A DNA stretch of 64,000 nt from contig NZ_QMDV01000002.1 of assembly GCF_003284895.1 (NCBI RefSeq), positions 248,001 to 312,000 of the forward strand, read 5' to 3'. The translations under genes and the position numbers were made by a program. The stretch's first letter is position 1. Each line of letters starts with the position of its first letter. Below the pieces are notes generated by a model that had not been told where the DNA came from, did not search any database, and saw nothing but the letters and a program-made list of their open reading frames with translations. Source of the stretch: Pontibacter arcticus (lineage in GTDB: Bacteria; Bacteroidota; Bacteroidia; Cytophagales; Hymenobacteraceae). This document shows, one piece after another, positions 16,186-25,018 of this stretch.

Positions 16186-17241
16186 TTATTTCAGCACCGA
16201 TACTTTGATGCCTTCACGCAGGTTGATCTGTCCGCTGCGTACGATCTGGTCGCCTGCCTTCACACCATCCAGTATCTCTACCTGGTCTTGTGTAACCACA
16301 CCAACTTTCACTTTACGCGTTACGGCTTTGCCATCCTGCACTACAAATACACTTGGGTTCTGGATACTTCCGACAATTGCTTCGCGTGGTAATAAAAGGG
16401 CATCGCGCTGCTCTTCAGCTTCGAAAGAAGCCGTGCCATACATACCAGCTCTCAGGTTATTGTCGGCTGCGTTTTTCACTTCAATCTCCACATCAAACTT
16501 CAGGGTTGGGTCGGCCTGCGCTGCAATGGCTGTAACCGTACCTTCATACTCCTGGCCATTGCCGGCATCTGCCTTCACTTTTACTTTATCACCTTTACTG
16601 ATCAGCAATACTTCGCTTTCAGATGCTTTTACTTTTAACTTCAGTTTATCCACGTTCACGATATCATACAGTTTAGTTGCCATACCTAAGTATGAACCCA
16701 CTTCCACGTAGATCTCGTTTATTTCACCGCTGATAGGGGCTGTGATGCGGGTCTTGGTTACGCGCTGGCGAGCAGCAACTAATTGTGCCTGTGTAGATTT
16801 TGCGGCTAAGCGCGCATCTTCCAGTTGGCGTTGTGTAATGGCATCGCCGGCAGCCAGGTTCTCGAAACGCTGCAGGTCACGCTTTGCTTTCTCAGCGTTA
16901 GTCTGCGCGGTAGCAAGGTCAGCGGCCATGGTGTTGCTTTCAACTTGTAATAACAGTTCGCCCGCTTTTACTCTGTCGCCTTTGCGCTTTAATACACGCT
17001 GTACCTGGCCGGTCGTTTCCGACATTAACGTTAAGCTCTGGATAGGAGCGAAGTTACCCTGCGCCGTGAAAGACTTATCCAGTTTGGCAGTTTTTACTTC
17101 TGTAACAGCTACCGGAATAGCATCACTTTTAATTTCAGCAACTGCTGCATTTGCGGCCATATCCTCTTTGTTGCTCATCAGCTTAAAGCCTATGGCAACT
17201 AAAACAACGACAACAAGTACGATATAAATCAGCTTTTTCAT
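16186..17241 (-). CDS. RND periplasmic adaptor (membrane fusion protein)
   Basis: 351 residues. An N-terminal membrane anchor (KKLIYIVLVVVVLVAIGFKL) precedes the barrel/lipoyl half (GQVQRVLKRKGDRVKAGELL), an alpha-helical hairpin (about 105-165, AQTNAEKAKRDLQRFENLAA), the second lipoyl half (RITAPISGEINEIYVEVGSY) and beta-barrel domains. It bridges pump and outer membrane channel. It is the middle gene of the operon, 20 bases after the channel gene. Confidence 0.92.
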   Translation of the reverse strand: MKKLIYIVLVVVVLVAIGFKLMSNKEDMAANAAVAEIKSDAIPVAVTEVKTAKLDKSFTAQGNFAPIQSLTLMSETTGQVQRVLKRKGDRVKAGELLLQVESNTMAADLATAQTNAEKAKRDLQRFENLAAGDAITQRQLEDARLAAKSTQAQLVAARQRVTKTRITAPISGEINEIYVEVGSYLGMATKLYDIVNVDKLKLKVKASESEVLLISKGDKVKVKADAGNGQEYEGTVTAIAAQADPTLKFDVEIEVKNAADNNLRAGMYGTASFEAEEQRDALLLPREAIVGSIQNPSVFVVQDGKAVTRKVKVGVVTQDQVEILDGVKAGDQIVRSGQINLREGIKVSVLK

Positions 17242-17261
17242 TTTATGTGTTTTGTGTTTTT

Positions 17262-18620
17262 TTATTTGGTAAGTGTAGTTAATTCGCCGGAAGCCTTCAG
17301 GAAGTTTAATTGAGCTATCTGATACTTCAGTCTTTCATTATTAAGGTTGGTTTGTGCTTCGCGCAGTGCAGTTTCTGCCGTAAGCAGATCCGTTAGCGGA
17401 GATAAACCTTCTTTATACAAGCTGTTGGTTGTATCATATACTTCCTGGGCCAGCTTCACATTTTCTTCCTGTGCCTGAATAGAACTCTGGCTGTTGCCTA
17501 ACTGGCTAATGGCGTTGTTGAGTTCTACTTTGGTGTTTCTATTAAACTGCTGAATATCCACATCAAGCTTTCTAAGGTCTATCTGGCGCTGCTGTACCAG
17601 TGATTTTTTGCGCAAACCATCAAAAACAGGAATGTTAAGCTGCAAGCCTACCTGAGAGTTTGGAAACCACATTGCATCCGGGTTAAATAACTTCTGGTCG
17701 TATTGAGATTGGTAATTGTAATTACCAAAAGCAGAAAGCGAAGGATAATATCCTGATTTAACATTGTCCATTTCATAAGATTTCAACTCTTTTTGTTTGT
17801 TGAGAATCTTAAACTGAGCACGTTTTGCAGCTGCTTCTTCTGCAGTAACCAACACAGGCTGAGCAGTCAGTAAGTTATCTTCGGCAGTGCCAACAAGTGT
17901 TAATGGTTGCTCTAGCGGCATGCCCATAAAGAACTTCAGAATGTTCTGTTGCTGCTCATAAGCAGTTTGCAGGCTCTTCTTTTGATTCTCCAGGTTAATG
18001 CGGTTTACCTTAATGCGGTTTACATCTACTTTCTTAGCTAGGTCGTTTTCGTACTGCAGTGTCAGAATTTTCTCTAACTGAACAAGCCTTCTCAGGTTAG
18101 CATCAATGCTGTTAAACTGCTCGTTTGTTTGTAAAACCTGGTAATAAGCGCTCCCTACATTATAAACCACATCTTCTATGGTCATTTCTGTGCGGATGCG
18201 GTAAAAATCTGCTGCGCTTTTGGCTGCTTTTAAACCTACAAAGTATGACTGGCTGAATAATAATTGCGATACAGATAAACCAGCCTGCATGTTGTAATCC
18301 GTACCCACCGGCCTGATCAGAGGTTTACCATTTTGCTCCGGGTTAAAATCAGCTGGCAAGGCAATCATGGTTTTTTCAATAGCTTTAACCGCAGTACCTT
18401 TAATATCAATCTGAGGTAAGCCGGCAGCTCGCGCCTCGTTTATCTGATACTTTGAATTAAGCTCGTCTAACGATGCCTTTTGCATTTGCTCATTATGCTC
18501 AAGTGCATAAGTAACAGCTTCTTTTAGGCTGAGTTCTTTCTTCTGAAGCTGATCTTGCGCCAGCACAGGTTCAAAAAGAAATAAGGAAGCAAGCCCTGCT
18601 AAAAAATATTTAATTTTCAC
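17262..18620 (-). CDS. TolC-family outer membrane efflux channel
   Basis: 452 residues from a GTG start at 18620. A signal peptide (KIKYFLAGLASLFLFEPVLA, then QDQ) is followed by two outer-membrane-efflux repeats with long alpha-helical stretches (LSLKEAVTYALEHNEQMQKA ... NVKLAQEVYDTTNSLYKEG, LSPLTDLLTAETALREAQTN). The protein forms the trimeric exit duct of the RND system. It is the first gene of the operon. A TTAGTTC-N10-GAACTAA inverted repeat lies 33 bases upstream of its start. Confidence 0.92.
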   Translation of the reverse strand: MKIKYFLAGLASLFLFEPVLAQDQLQKKELSLKEAVTYALEHNEQMQKASLDELNSKYQINEARAAGLPQIDIKGTAVKAIEKTMIALPADFNPEQNGKPLIRPVGTDYNMQAGLSVSQLLFSQSYFVGLKAAKSAADFYRIRTEMTIEDVVYNVGSAYYQVLQTNEQFNSIDANLRRLVQLEKILTLQYENDLAKKVDVNRIKVNRINLENQKKSLQTAYEQQQNILKFFMGMPLEQPLTLVGTAEDNLLTAQPVLVTAEEAAAKRAQFKILNKQKELKSYEMDNVKSGYYPSLSAFGNYNYQSQYDQKLFNPDAMWFPNSQVGLQLNIPVFDGLRKKSLVQQRQIDLRKLDVDIQQFNRNTKVELNNAISQLGNSQSSIQAQEENVKLAQEVYDTTNSLYKEGLSPLTDLLTAETALREAQTNLNNERLKYQIAQLNFLKASGELTTLTK

Positions 18621-18652
18621 TGTTATAGTTTTTATAGTTTATACTTAAGTGG

Positions 18653-18682
18653 TTAGTTCTGAAATAAATGAACTAATTAGTT
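18653..18682. promoter_or_regulatory. Probable operator of the efflux operon
   Basis: TTAGTTC (18653-18659), 10 bases, GAACTAA (18670-18676), and then a further half-site making the palindrome AACTAATTAGTT (18671-18682). The same TTAGTTC-N10-GAACnAA arrangement occurs in front of the regulator gene at a similar distance from its start (37 vs 33 bases). I infer binding by the adjacent GbsR/MarR protein. Confidence 0.65.
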
Positions 18683-18688
18683 AAAAAA

Positions 18689-19168
18689 TTATGCTTTTCT
18701 ATTATCCCATTCTTCTAATATGAAGGGTAATTTTTTGTGTAAAAAATCTAGAAAACCGATACAATCTTTAAGATCCTCGTTACTGGATGAGTTTTCTCTT
18801 TTTCTTATTTCGCTCACCTGTCTCAGAAGCACAGCAAAACCTGTAAGGTCATCTATCTTGCGGGTAAAGCCTTCGCGCCAGCTGGATATTTTAAGCTTAA
18901 AATAGCGTTTCCGGTCGCCTGAAAAGGTTGTATACTCGATTAAGTTAGTTTGCAGCAACAGGTTAATAGCATTGCTGGTAGCACTTTTACTTATATTTAA
19001 AGCCTCCGTAATTTCATCGAAGGTCAGTTCAGCGCTATCAGCTACCATCAGCAAACCCATGATGCGGGCCGGGGCCGGCTGCATGCCATTACTTTCGTGA
19101 TAGATGCCGATCTGCTCTATCAGGCTTAATTGTTTTTCGCTTAGTAGCATGGTTTTTTGCTTATACAT
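18689..19168 (-). CDS. GbsR/MarR-family transcriptional regulator
   Basis: 159 residues. A winged helix-turn-helix is visible at about 45-90 (SAELTFDEITEALNISKSAT, then SNAINLLLQTNLIEY and the wing SGDRKRYFKL), preceded by a helical segment with PAPARIMGLLMVA typical of GbsR-like proteins. The C-terminal helices probably dimerise. It lies directly upstream of the efflux operon on the same strand, and both have matching inverted repeats, so it is likely an autoregulated local regulator of the pump. An alternative start is Met7. Confidence 0.85.
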   Translation of the reverse strand: MYKQKTMLLSEKQLSLIEQIGIYHESNGMQPAPARIMGLLMVADSAELTFDEITEALNISKSATSNAINLLLQTNLIEYTTFSGDRKRYFKLKISSWREGFTRKIDDLTGFAVLLRQVSEIRKRENSSSNEDLKDCIGFLDFLHKKLPFILEEWDNRKA

Positions 19169-19183
19169 ATCTGATCAACACTG

Positions 19184-19191
19184 CAAAGCTA
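19184..19191 (-). promoter_or_regulatory. -7 promoter element of the regulator gene
   Basis: TAGCTTTG on the minus strand matches TAnnTTTG, 16 bases before the first ATG. The inverted repeat at 19205-19228 covers the place of the -33 element, as expected for a repressor site. Confidence 0.55.
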
Positions 19192-19204
19192 CGGGTTTGT
19201 TCCG

Positions 19205-19228
19205 TTAGTTCATAATTTACAGAACCAA
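19205..19228. promoter_or_regulatory. Probable operator of the regulator gene
   Basis: TTAGTTC (19205-19211), 10 bases, GAACCAA (19222-19228); one mismatch from the copy at 18653-18676, same spacing. Confidence 0.6.
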
Positions 19229-19379
19229 AATTATGATATTTTTTTAATATTTCTTTTCTATACAAATAAGAGTCAGATTGTGAGAGGTTTAGGAAAGTCA
19301 GAAAGTTTGGAAGTTAAAAAGTTAGAAAGTTTTTTGATTTATACTTTAGTTTTTGAACCGTTGCTGATTCTCCCTGACC

Positions 19380-19460
19380 AAACCTGCCGTTGTTGTTTTC
19401 ACCGACAGTTATACTTTAGCCTGCTTGCTCTTGCTGGTGAAAACACGCAGCAAGGGCAAA
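19380..19460. repeat. Double-hairpin intergenic repeat, copy 1
   Basis: Shares the left core (AACCTGCCGTTGTTG, then TTTTCACCG) and the right hairpin (CTTGCTGGTGAAAACACGCA, then GCAAG) with 29742-29830 and 60342-60432. It lies in the gap between the regulator and the alpha/beta hydrolase. Just upstream (19300-19335) is a run of short GAAAGTT repeats. Confidence 0.7.
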
Positions 19461-19510
19461 TTTTTTTTGAAAAGCCGGACGAAAGCAAAGTATAAATTTC
19501 TAAAAACCTG

Positions 19511-20395
19511 CTAGTTCAAAAGCTTATCAAGTGCCTTTTTAATTTTAGGCCAACCTTCGGATTGCGGTGCGACCAGCTCGAAGTGGCCGGCCTGGTCCAG
19601 AAGTATAACTTCTGCACTGTTTCCGGCTTTGGTAGCAAAGGATTCTGCCTGACTGACAGGTACGATTGGGTCTTTGGCGCCCTGCACCAGCCGTACAGGT
19701 GTTTGAAGCGGTAGCAGCTCGATAGGGGATGCTTCGGCGTACCGCTCCGGGAACTGGGTGGCGCTACCGCCTATCAGTTTTTCTACGGCGGAATTGCAGC
19801 TTCCTTCGGCTTCGCTGTAGGTTTTAAGATCGGTGATGCCAGCCAGGGTTACCACGCCATTAATAGGCAACGGATCAGCACTATACAAAGGAGAGCTTTG
19901 TTTGAGGTTGGTTCGGGCTGCCAGCCAAAGCGCCAGATGGCCGCCGGCAGAATGGCCGATCACAGCAACACGATCTAAATCCAGGGGATATTTTTTAGCC
20001 AGTTCGCGCAAATAATCCGTACCTGCGGCTACGTCCTGAAACGTGCCCGGCCAGCCGCCGCCTGTTTCGCCAACACGCCTGAACTCGATGTTCCAGGTGG
20101 CATATCCGGCTTTGCGCAGCGCCTCGCTTACATGCGACATGTATTGTAGATTATACGCCGAAAGCCAGCAACCACCGTGCACCACCACAACCACCGGAAA
20201 CTTACCTTTACCAGCTGGTAAGCGCAACTCCCCAAACTGCGAAGCCTCCGTTCCATACTTGATCTGTGCATCGTAAGCCGGCGTAGGCATGGCTGCAATA
20301 TCCTGCCAGGTGATGAGGGCAGGTGGTGCAGTTTGCTTTGCAGGTGCGCAGGAAGTAATGAGAAGTATAAGTAAGAAGTATATTTTGCGGAGCAT
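19511..20395 (-). CDS. Alpha/beta-hydrolase lipoprotein (BD-FAE/esterase-like)
   Basis: 294 residues. A lipoprotein signal peptide ends in LITSC (lipobox Cys near residue 16). The fold markers are HGGCW (oxyanion hole, about 74-78), GHSAGGH (nucleophile Ser, about 148), KDPIVP (Asp) and AGHFEL (His). It probably hydrolyses carboxyl esters or a peptide bond at the membrane. It precedes no obvious partner; the next gene in the same direction starts about 80 bases away from its own start, so the two may not be co-transcribed. Confidence 0.85.
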   Translation of the reverse strand: MLRKIYFLLILLITSCAPAKQTAPPALITWQDIAAMPTPAYDAQIKYGTEASQFGELRLPAGKGKFPVVVVVHGGCWLSAYNLQYMSHVSEALRKAGYATWNIEFRRVGETGGGWPGTFQDVAAGTDYLRELAKKYPLDLDRVAVIGHSAGGHLALWLAARTNLKQSSPLYSADPLPINGVVTLAGITDLKTYSEAEGSCNSAVEKLIGGSATQFPERYAEASPIELLPLQTPVRLVQGAKDPIVPVSQAESFATKAGNSAEVILLDQAGHFELVAPQSEGWPKIKKALDKLLN

Positions 20396-20474
20396 ATTGG
20401 ATGGAGGGGTAGTATGAAAGTAGTTGTTATTGTCTCTTATATGGTACGTTTATGCACTATAGGGCTTGTTATAC

Positions 20475-21356
20475 TTATTTATTTTCTGTCTTTTCTAAGA
20501 TTTGCTTAAGTGCTGGTTCTATCGCCAATGCATGTCCGTGGCCAAACGTTACCATCACCCGGTCATAGCGATCAAAAGCTTTATCAATCTTTTCCAGGAG
20601 CGCTATATCTCTAACCTTTTTAGATGTTCGCCCAATAGCACAGAATTTGCAATCTCCGCCGTTTATGTAATCGAACTTCTCAAAATTATCTTCATTAACT
20701 TCCAGCACAAAGGGACGGCCTATTTTCTTTTGATACAGCTGTTTGAAATAAGTAATTCTCTTCTCATCCTCACTCAACGGAAAGCCAGGCTTAATAAACC
20801 AGGCTTCCATCACTTGGCTATACAGTTCCTCGAAAGGTTTATTACCATAGGCATTATTCAGGTAGGGTACTACAAACCTTTCCATCATATAGTAGAGAAA
20901 AAGGTCGTCTCTGGGATGTTCTTTAAGCGTAAGGGCAAACTCAAGGCTATCTGAAATGTCTCCATTCAGCATCTGAATACTGGCCTTATCAGATAAATAT
21001 TTGAGTAGTCCGGTTTCACCTTTCCTGGTAATCGCATCATTTCTGGATTGAAAACTTATTGCTGCAGGTATTTGTCCTCCTTCATTGAAGGTAACCTGAG
21101 GTTGAAGGTCATTAAAATACTTTTCAATTATGGTGAATTCGCTAGAAGTTGTATCACGGGTATGACTACACCCGATAAACACCAATCTTTTATTTCCCTT
21201 CTTTAAGTCGATTACATACGGAGTCTCCATACTTGAAAATTGCTGGCTGATTGCAACATAATCATTCATCTGGTACTCCTTACCCTCTGTTATTTTTACA
21301 GATTTGCACCCCAGCATAAGGGCAGTACATACTATTATTAATTGTATATGCTTCAT
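20475..21356 (-). CDS. Putative lipoprotein, TraB/TIKI-like hydrolase superfamily (tentative)
   Basis: 293 residues from the ATG at 21356. This start is chosen over one 17 codons upstream because it begins a lipoprotein signal (MKHIQLIIVCTALMLGC). The motif layout VFIGCSHTRD, then QPQVTFNEGG, then VTFGHGHALAIEP near the end resembles TraB/TIKI/ChaN-type proteins (GxxH, later a Glu-containing strand, then GxGH). That is an inference from pattern only. A Cys pair (DCKFCAI) lies at about 230. Not otherwise recognised. Confidence 0.7.
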   Translation of the reverse strand: MKHIQLIIVCTALMLGCKSVKITEGKEYQMNDYVAISQQFSSMETPYVIDLKKGNKRLVFIGCSHTRDTTSSEFTIIEKYFNDLQPQVTFNEGGQIPAAISFQSRNDAITRKGETGLLKYLSDKASIQMLNGDISDSLEFALTLKEHPRDDLFLYYMMERFVVPYLNNAYGNKPFEELYSQVMEAWFIKPGFPLSEDEKRITYFKQLYQKKIGRPFVLEVNEDNFEKFDYINGGDCKFCAIGRTSKKVRDIALLEKIDKAFDRYDRVMVTFGHGHALAIEPALKQILEKTENK

Positions 21357-21622
21357 TGCTAAATAAGAGTATTTACTGTTTTTACGTACACATAGGCTTA
21401 TCCGCATTTTGTAGGAAGATCATCTTAGTAAATTAATGAAGTATAGGCAGTCATAAAGTTACAAGTTAATACTACAATTAATATATGCAATCATACTTTG
21501 ACGTGGTTTAATAATGTAAAGGCTATAGCTAACTTCCATCAATCCAGCGAGCTATAAATCTCTCTTTTGTGGTCTGCTAAAAACTGCCTACTTTGAGGGT
21601 TTAAACTACGCTGGTTACCTTT

Positions 21623-23275
21623 ATGGCAGACACTACTACCAAACATCCGAAAGGATTGTATTACCTCTTTTTTTCAGAAATGTGGGAGCGGTTCGGCTTC
21701 TACCTAATGCTGGCCATCTTTTTCCTGTACATGATCGATGCCCAGAATGGCGGGCTAGGCGTATCGAAAGAAGAAGCCTCTGATATTTTCGGAACATTTA
21801 TCGCGCTGGTATACTTAACCCCGTTTGTAGGCGGTCTCCTTGCCGATCGTGTACTGGGCTACCGCCTGTCTATCTCATTAGGAGGCATTCTGATGGCCGT
21901 TGGTTACATCGGCCTGGCCATTCCCGGAGAAACAATCATGATTGCCTCGCTGGGTTTGATCATTATTGGCAACGGCTTTTTCAAGCCAAACATTTCTACG
22001 CTGTTAGGTAATTTATATTCTAAACCTGAATTCGAGGCACAGAAAGATACCGGTTATAATATCTTTTATATGGGCATTAACGTGGGTGCTTTCATTGCCC
22101 CGTTTATAGCCTCGTACCTGCGAAACAACTATGGCTGGGGCTTCGCATTTGCAGCTGCCGGTGTTGGTATGTTACTGGGTGTGATCATCTTCTGGATGGG
22201 TAATAAGCACTACAAAGATGCTGATGTGCGCAAGGCTGTAGCAGCGAACGATATGCCGTTGAGCCGTATTTTCAGTATTGTTATACTTCCGGCTGCAATT
22301 GCCGGCGTACTAGGCTGGGTACTTATTCCGGGCAATATCTTTGGGTCCGATTCTACGGATGCCTTTATTATTGGCGCTGTTCCGATCATCATTTTCTATG
22401 TTTCGTTGTGGGTAAAAGCTTCTGCTGAAGATAAAAGACCTATTGCTGCGTTACTTTCCATTTTTGCGGTAGTGGTTGTTTTCTGGGCAATCTTCAAGCA
22501 GAACGGAACAGCACTTACAACCTGGGCCGAGTATTATACCGACCGCGAAATGGCGGCTCCGCTGGCTGGTCCGGCTGGTGCCATTGGCATGGTGCAGAAT
22601 CTGGATCTTTCTGAAAGCACTGTTCCGGCTTACGATAATATGTTCCGGGCGCAAACAGATGCCGCAGGTAAAGTGATCACCAAAGAAGGCATCGCACCTT
22701 ACTACAACAACTTACCTGAGTCGGAATGGCCTCAAGAAGGCAGTTCGCTTTCACTTATCTCAACCGAGCTTTTCCAGTCCATCAACCCGTTCTTCGTTAT
22801 ACTTTTAACACCGTTGGTCGTATGGTTTTTTACGTTTCTGAGGAGGCGCGGAAAAGAGCCGTCTACACCAGCTAAAATTATGTGGGGCCTTGTAATCACG
22901 GCTATGTCTACGCTGGTAATGGTGGGCGCTGTGTTTGCGGGCATGAACGGAGCCGAGAAAAGTTCTGCGATGTGGCTGGTAGGTTCTTACGCTGTTATTA
23001 CGATAGGGGAGCTGTTCCTGAGCCCGATGGGCCTTTCGCTGGTTTCCAAATTAAGTCCGCCGCGCCTGACCGCCCTGATGATGGGTGGCTGGTTCCTGGC
23101 TACTTCCATCGGTAACAAACTATCGGGTGTGCTGGCTGGGATGTGGGACCAATACGATCATAAAGCCTGGTTCTTCGTGGTAAACTGTATAGGCTCATTG
23201 CTGGCTGCGCTGGTTATACTTTCGATGCTGAAATGGCTGCGCCAGATCGTGCTGGAACATACCGGAAAGAGTTAA
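21623..23275 (+). CDS. POT-family proton-coupled peptide transporter
   Basis: 550 residues with about 14 hydrophobic segments. The POT signature is clear: EMWERFGFY (ExxER motif in TM1), GGLLADRVLGYR, IIGNGFFKPNISTLLGNLY and GYNIFYMGINVGAFIAP (PTR2 signature). It imports di- and tripeptides with protons. The TM7-9 region carries a long periplasmic loop. A paralogue lies at 49080-50573. Followed by a strong terminator; monocistronic. Confidence 0.93.
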   Translation: MADTTTKHPKGLYYLFFSEMWERFGFYLMLAIFFLYMIDAQNGGLGVSKEEASDIFGTFIALVYLTPFVGGLLADRVLGYRLSISLGGILMAVGYIGLAIPGETIMIASLGLIIIGNGFFKPNISTLLGNLYSKPEFEAQKDTGYNIFYMGINVGAFIAPFIASYLRNNYGWGFAFAAAGVGMLLGVIIFWMGNKHYKDADVRKAVAANDMPLSRIFSIVILPAAIAGVLGWVLIPGNIFGSDSTDAFIIGAVPIIIFYVSLWVKASAEDKRPIAALLSIFAVVVVFWAIFKQNGTALTTWAEYYTDREMAAPLAGPAGAIGMVQNLDLSESTVPAYDNMFRAQTDAAGKVITKEGIAPYYNNLPESEWPQEGSSLSLISTELFQSINPFFVILLTPLVVWFFTFLRRRGKEPSTPAKIMWGLVITAMSTLVMVGAVFAGMNGAEKSSAMWLVGSYAVITIGELFLSPMGLSLVSKLSPPRLTALMMGGWFLATSIGNKLSGVLAGMWDQYDHKAWFFVVNCIGSLLAALVILSMLKWLRQIVLEHTGKS

Positions 23276-23296
23276 ACCAAAGTATAAATTTAATTT

Positions 23297-23336
23297 AAAA
23301 GCCGCCTGCAACGCATTTTTTGCAGGCGGCTTTTCT
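23297..23336 (+). terminator. Terminator of the peptide transporter gene
   Basis: Perfect 14-bp stem (23297-23310 with 23321-23334) with a T-tract; AAGTATAAA copies flank it (23280-23288 and, inverted, 23343-23351). Confidence 0.85.
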
Positions 23337-23411
23337 GTTTTGTTTATACTTCTTCCAACCTACACCAGCTTTTTGAAGTACAGTTTATTCTGGCTATACT
23401 TTAAAACCTGC

Positions 23412-23744
23412 ATGATAACCCCCGCCTTTGCGTTCCATATGTTTTTGCACGTGGCAGTGCCCGTGTTGGTGGCAGCCATCTTCTACCGGAAACATTTCAG
23501 TAGTTCGGCTTTAAACATGCTGGGCGGCATTGTGATTGATATAGACCATTTATTTGCAACTCCTATACTTGACCCGGGCAGGTGCAGCGTCGGTTTCCAT
23601 TTGCTGCACAGTTACTGGCTGATTCCGGTTTACGTGGCGCTGGCCATATATCCGCGCAGCCGTTTAGCCGGATTAGGTTTGGTTATTCATATTATACTGG
23701 ATGCCTCGGCTTGCAACTGGCAGGCACTTTCTGCGAACTGGTAA
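23412..23744 (+). CDS. DUF6122 membrane protein
   Basis: 110 residues from the ATG at 23412; an upstream in-frame start would add 24 residues that overlap repeat words. Three or four hydrophobic helices. The conserved polar motif IDIDHLFATPILDPGRCSVG, then FHLLHS and HIILDA, is typical of DUF6122, small membrane proteins resembling the YdjM/metal-dependent hydrolase fold. Function unknown. Confidence 0.75.
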   Translation: MITPAFAFHMFLHVAVPVLVAAIFYRKHFSSSALNMLGGIVIDIDHLFATPILDPGRCSVGFHLLHSYWLIPVYVALAIYPRSRLAGLGLVIHIILDASACNWQALSANW

Positions 23745-23764
23745 GAACCTAAATTTTAACTAGG

Positions 23765-24958
23765 ATGTTTGTAGTGCAGGCCAGTCAAAATGATCAGGCT
23801 TTGCAATTCCATCCCATGAATCCAGATAAGTTTAGCAATACATTAACCTATAATAAAGTGTGGCGCTTTGTTCTGAAAAGCAAGTTTATACTTTTGATCC
23901 CACTGTTTATACTTTCCGCGGCTATGCTGAAGCCTGTTCCCGAAGCAATTACCCTAAAAGCGGAGCCATTTCCATTTAAACCCACTGAGTTTTATGTGGC
24001 AACCGTTACAGACGAGCGAACCGATAAAAAAGCTGTCGCGTATTTGCTGGATGCAACCAGTGGGAAACCAAAACCAGTTGATCTGAAAGGTGGCGGATTA
24101 GTTGCTATGAAAGCCCATCTGCAGCAAAACTTGCAGCGCAATGCAAAATTGCGACCGGTTTCGCTCCGCATTAAAGAGTATAAAATAACAGAAAAACCAA
24201 CGCAAACCGGACGCATTGAAGGGAAGCTGGCTGTTAAAATAGCCTTTGACCTGCAACGTGAGGACGAAACGCTACAACTGGTAGAATACACAAGCGGCGC
24301 AACCTACGACCGGCCCATTTCAGATTTTGGAGTTGTGGAGCCTGTGCTTCGAAAAAGCCTGGAGAATGGGTTGGTCTATTTTAATGCCTGGATAAACCGC
24401 GAAGCCAATAAAAACGAATTGCTGGCAAAAGGGCTCAAAATCAGGTTTAAAGATTATAATGCGGCAGAAGAAGATACCGTTTTTTATACTTCAGAAAAAC
24501 TGTTAACCTGGCAGGATTTCCTAGGTGCGCCTTCCAAACCGAGCAACTATGGCGCCGCTGTTTTCACGAGTTTTGCTTACGAGGGAAATACAAACGTGAA
24601 AAACGCAATGGTGGAAATTGACCTGCTCCTGAAAGTATACGTGCTTCGCAGTTCGAGTTGGGTGCGCGAAACTTCCAGAGATGCTTACAGCCTGAACCAC
24701 GAGCAACGCCACTTCGATATCACCAAACTAGTGACCGAACGCTTCAAACAAACGCTGCACCCCGATAGCCTCACCATAGCCGATTACAACAGCCAGATGC
24801 AGTATAAATTCCTGGAATCCTATAAAGAAATGAACCGCATGCAGGACCAGTACGACGCCGAAACCCGCAACGGCCTGGACCAGGCAGCGCAACACCGCTG
24901 GAACCAGAAACTGGATGAAGAACTGGCAAAGTTCGCGGTTAAAAAGAAGGTGCAGTAA
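23765..24958 (+). CDS. Putative membrane-anchored metalloprotease-like protein (HExxH-type)
   Basis: 397 residues. A hydrophobic anchor lies at about 38-57 (KFILLIPLFILSAAML). A beta-rich middle region follows, then a C-terminal domain with LNHEQRHFDITKLV, a HExxH-like zinc motif (HEQRH) followed by FDI, as in DUF922-type proteins, and a helical, charged tail. The domain assignment is from this motif and is tentative. A start 17 codons downstream (23816, MNPDKFSN) is equally possible. It follows the DUF6122 gene by 20 bases and may be co-transcribed. Confidence 0.65.
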   Translation: MFVVQASQNDQALQFHPMNPDKFSNTLTYNKVWRFVLKSKFILLIPLFILSAAMLKPVPEAITLKAEPFPFKPTEFYVATVTDERTDKKAVAYLLDATSGKPKPVDLKGGGLVAMKAHLQQNLQRNAKLRPVSLRIKEYKITEKPTQTGRIEGKLAVKIAFDLQREDETLQLVEYTSGATYDRPISDFGVVEPVLRKSLENGLVYFNAWINREANKNELLAKGLKIRFKDYNAAEEDTVFYTSEKLLTWQDFLGAPSKPSNYGAAVFTSFAYEGNTNVKNAMVEIDLLLKVYVLRSSSWVRETSRDAYSLNHEQRHFDITKLVTERFKQTLHPDSLTIADYNSQMQYKFLESYKEMNRMQDQYDAETRNGLDQAAQHRWNQKLDEELAKFAVKKKVQ

Positions 24959-25018
24959 AACACCGTGCAATCCATTCTTTAGGAATGCGTATACTTGCAG
25001 GGTAAATCACTCTGAAGT

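Noticed and set aside
12975..18620. Many long antisense frames across the RND operon
   Set aside because: They are shadows of a well-supported coding strand with conserved motifs.
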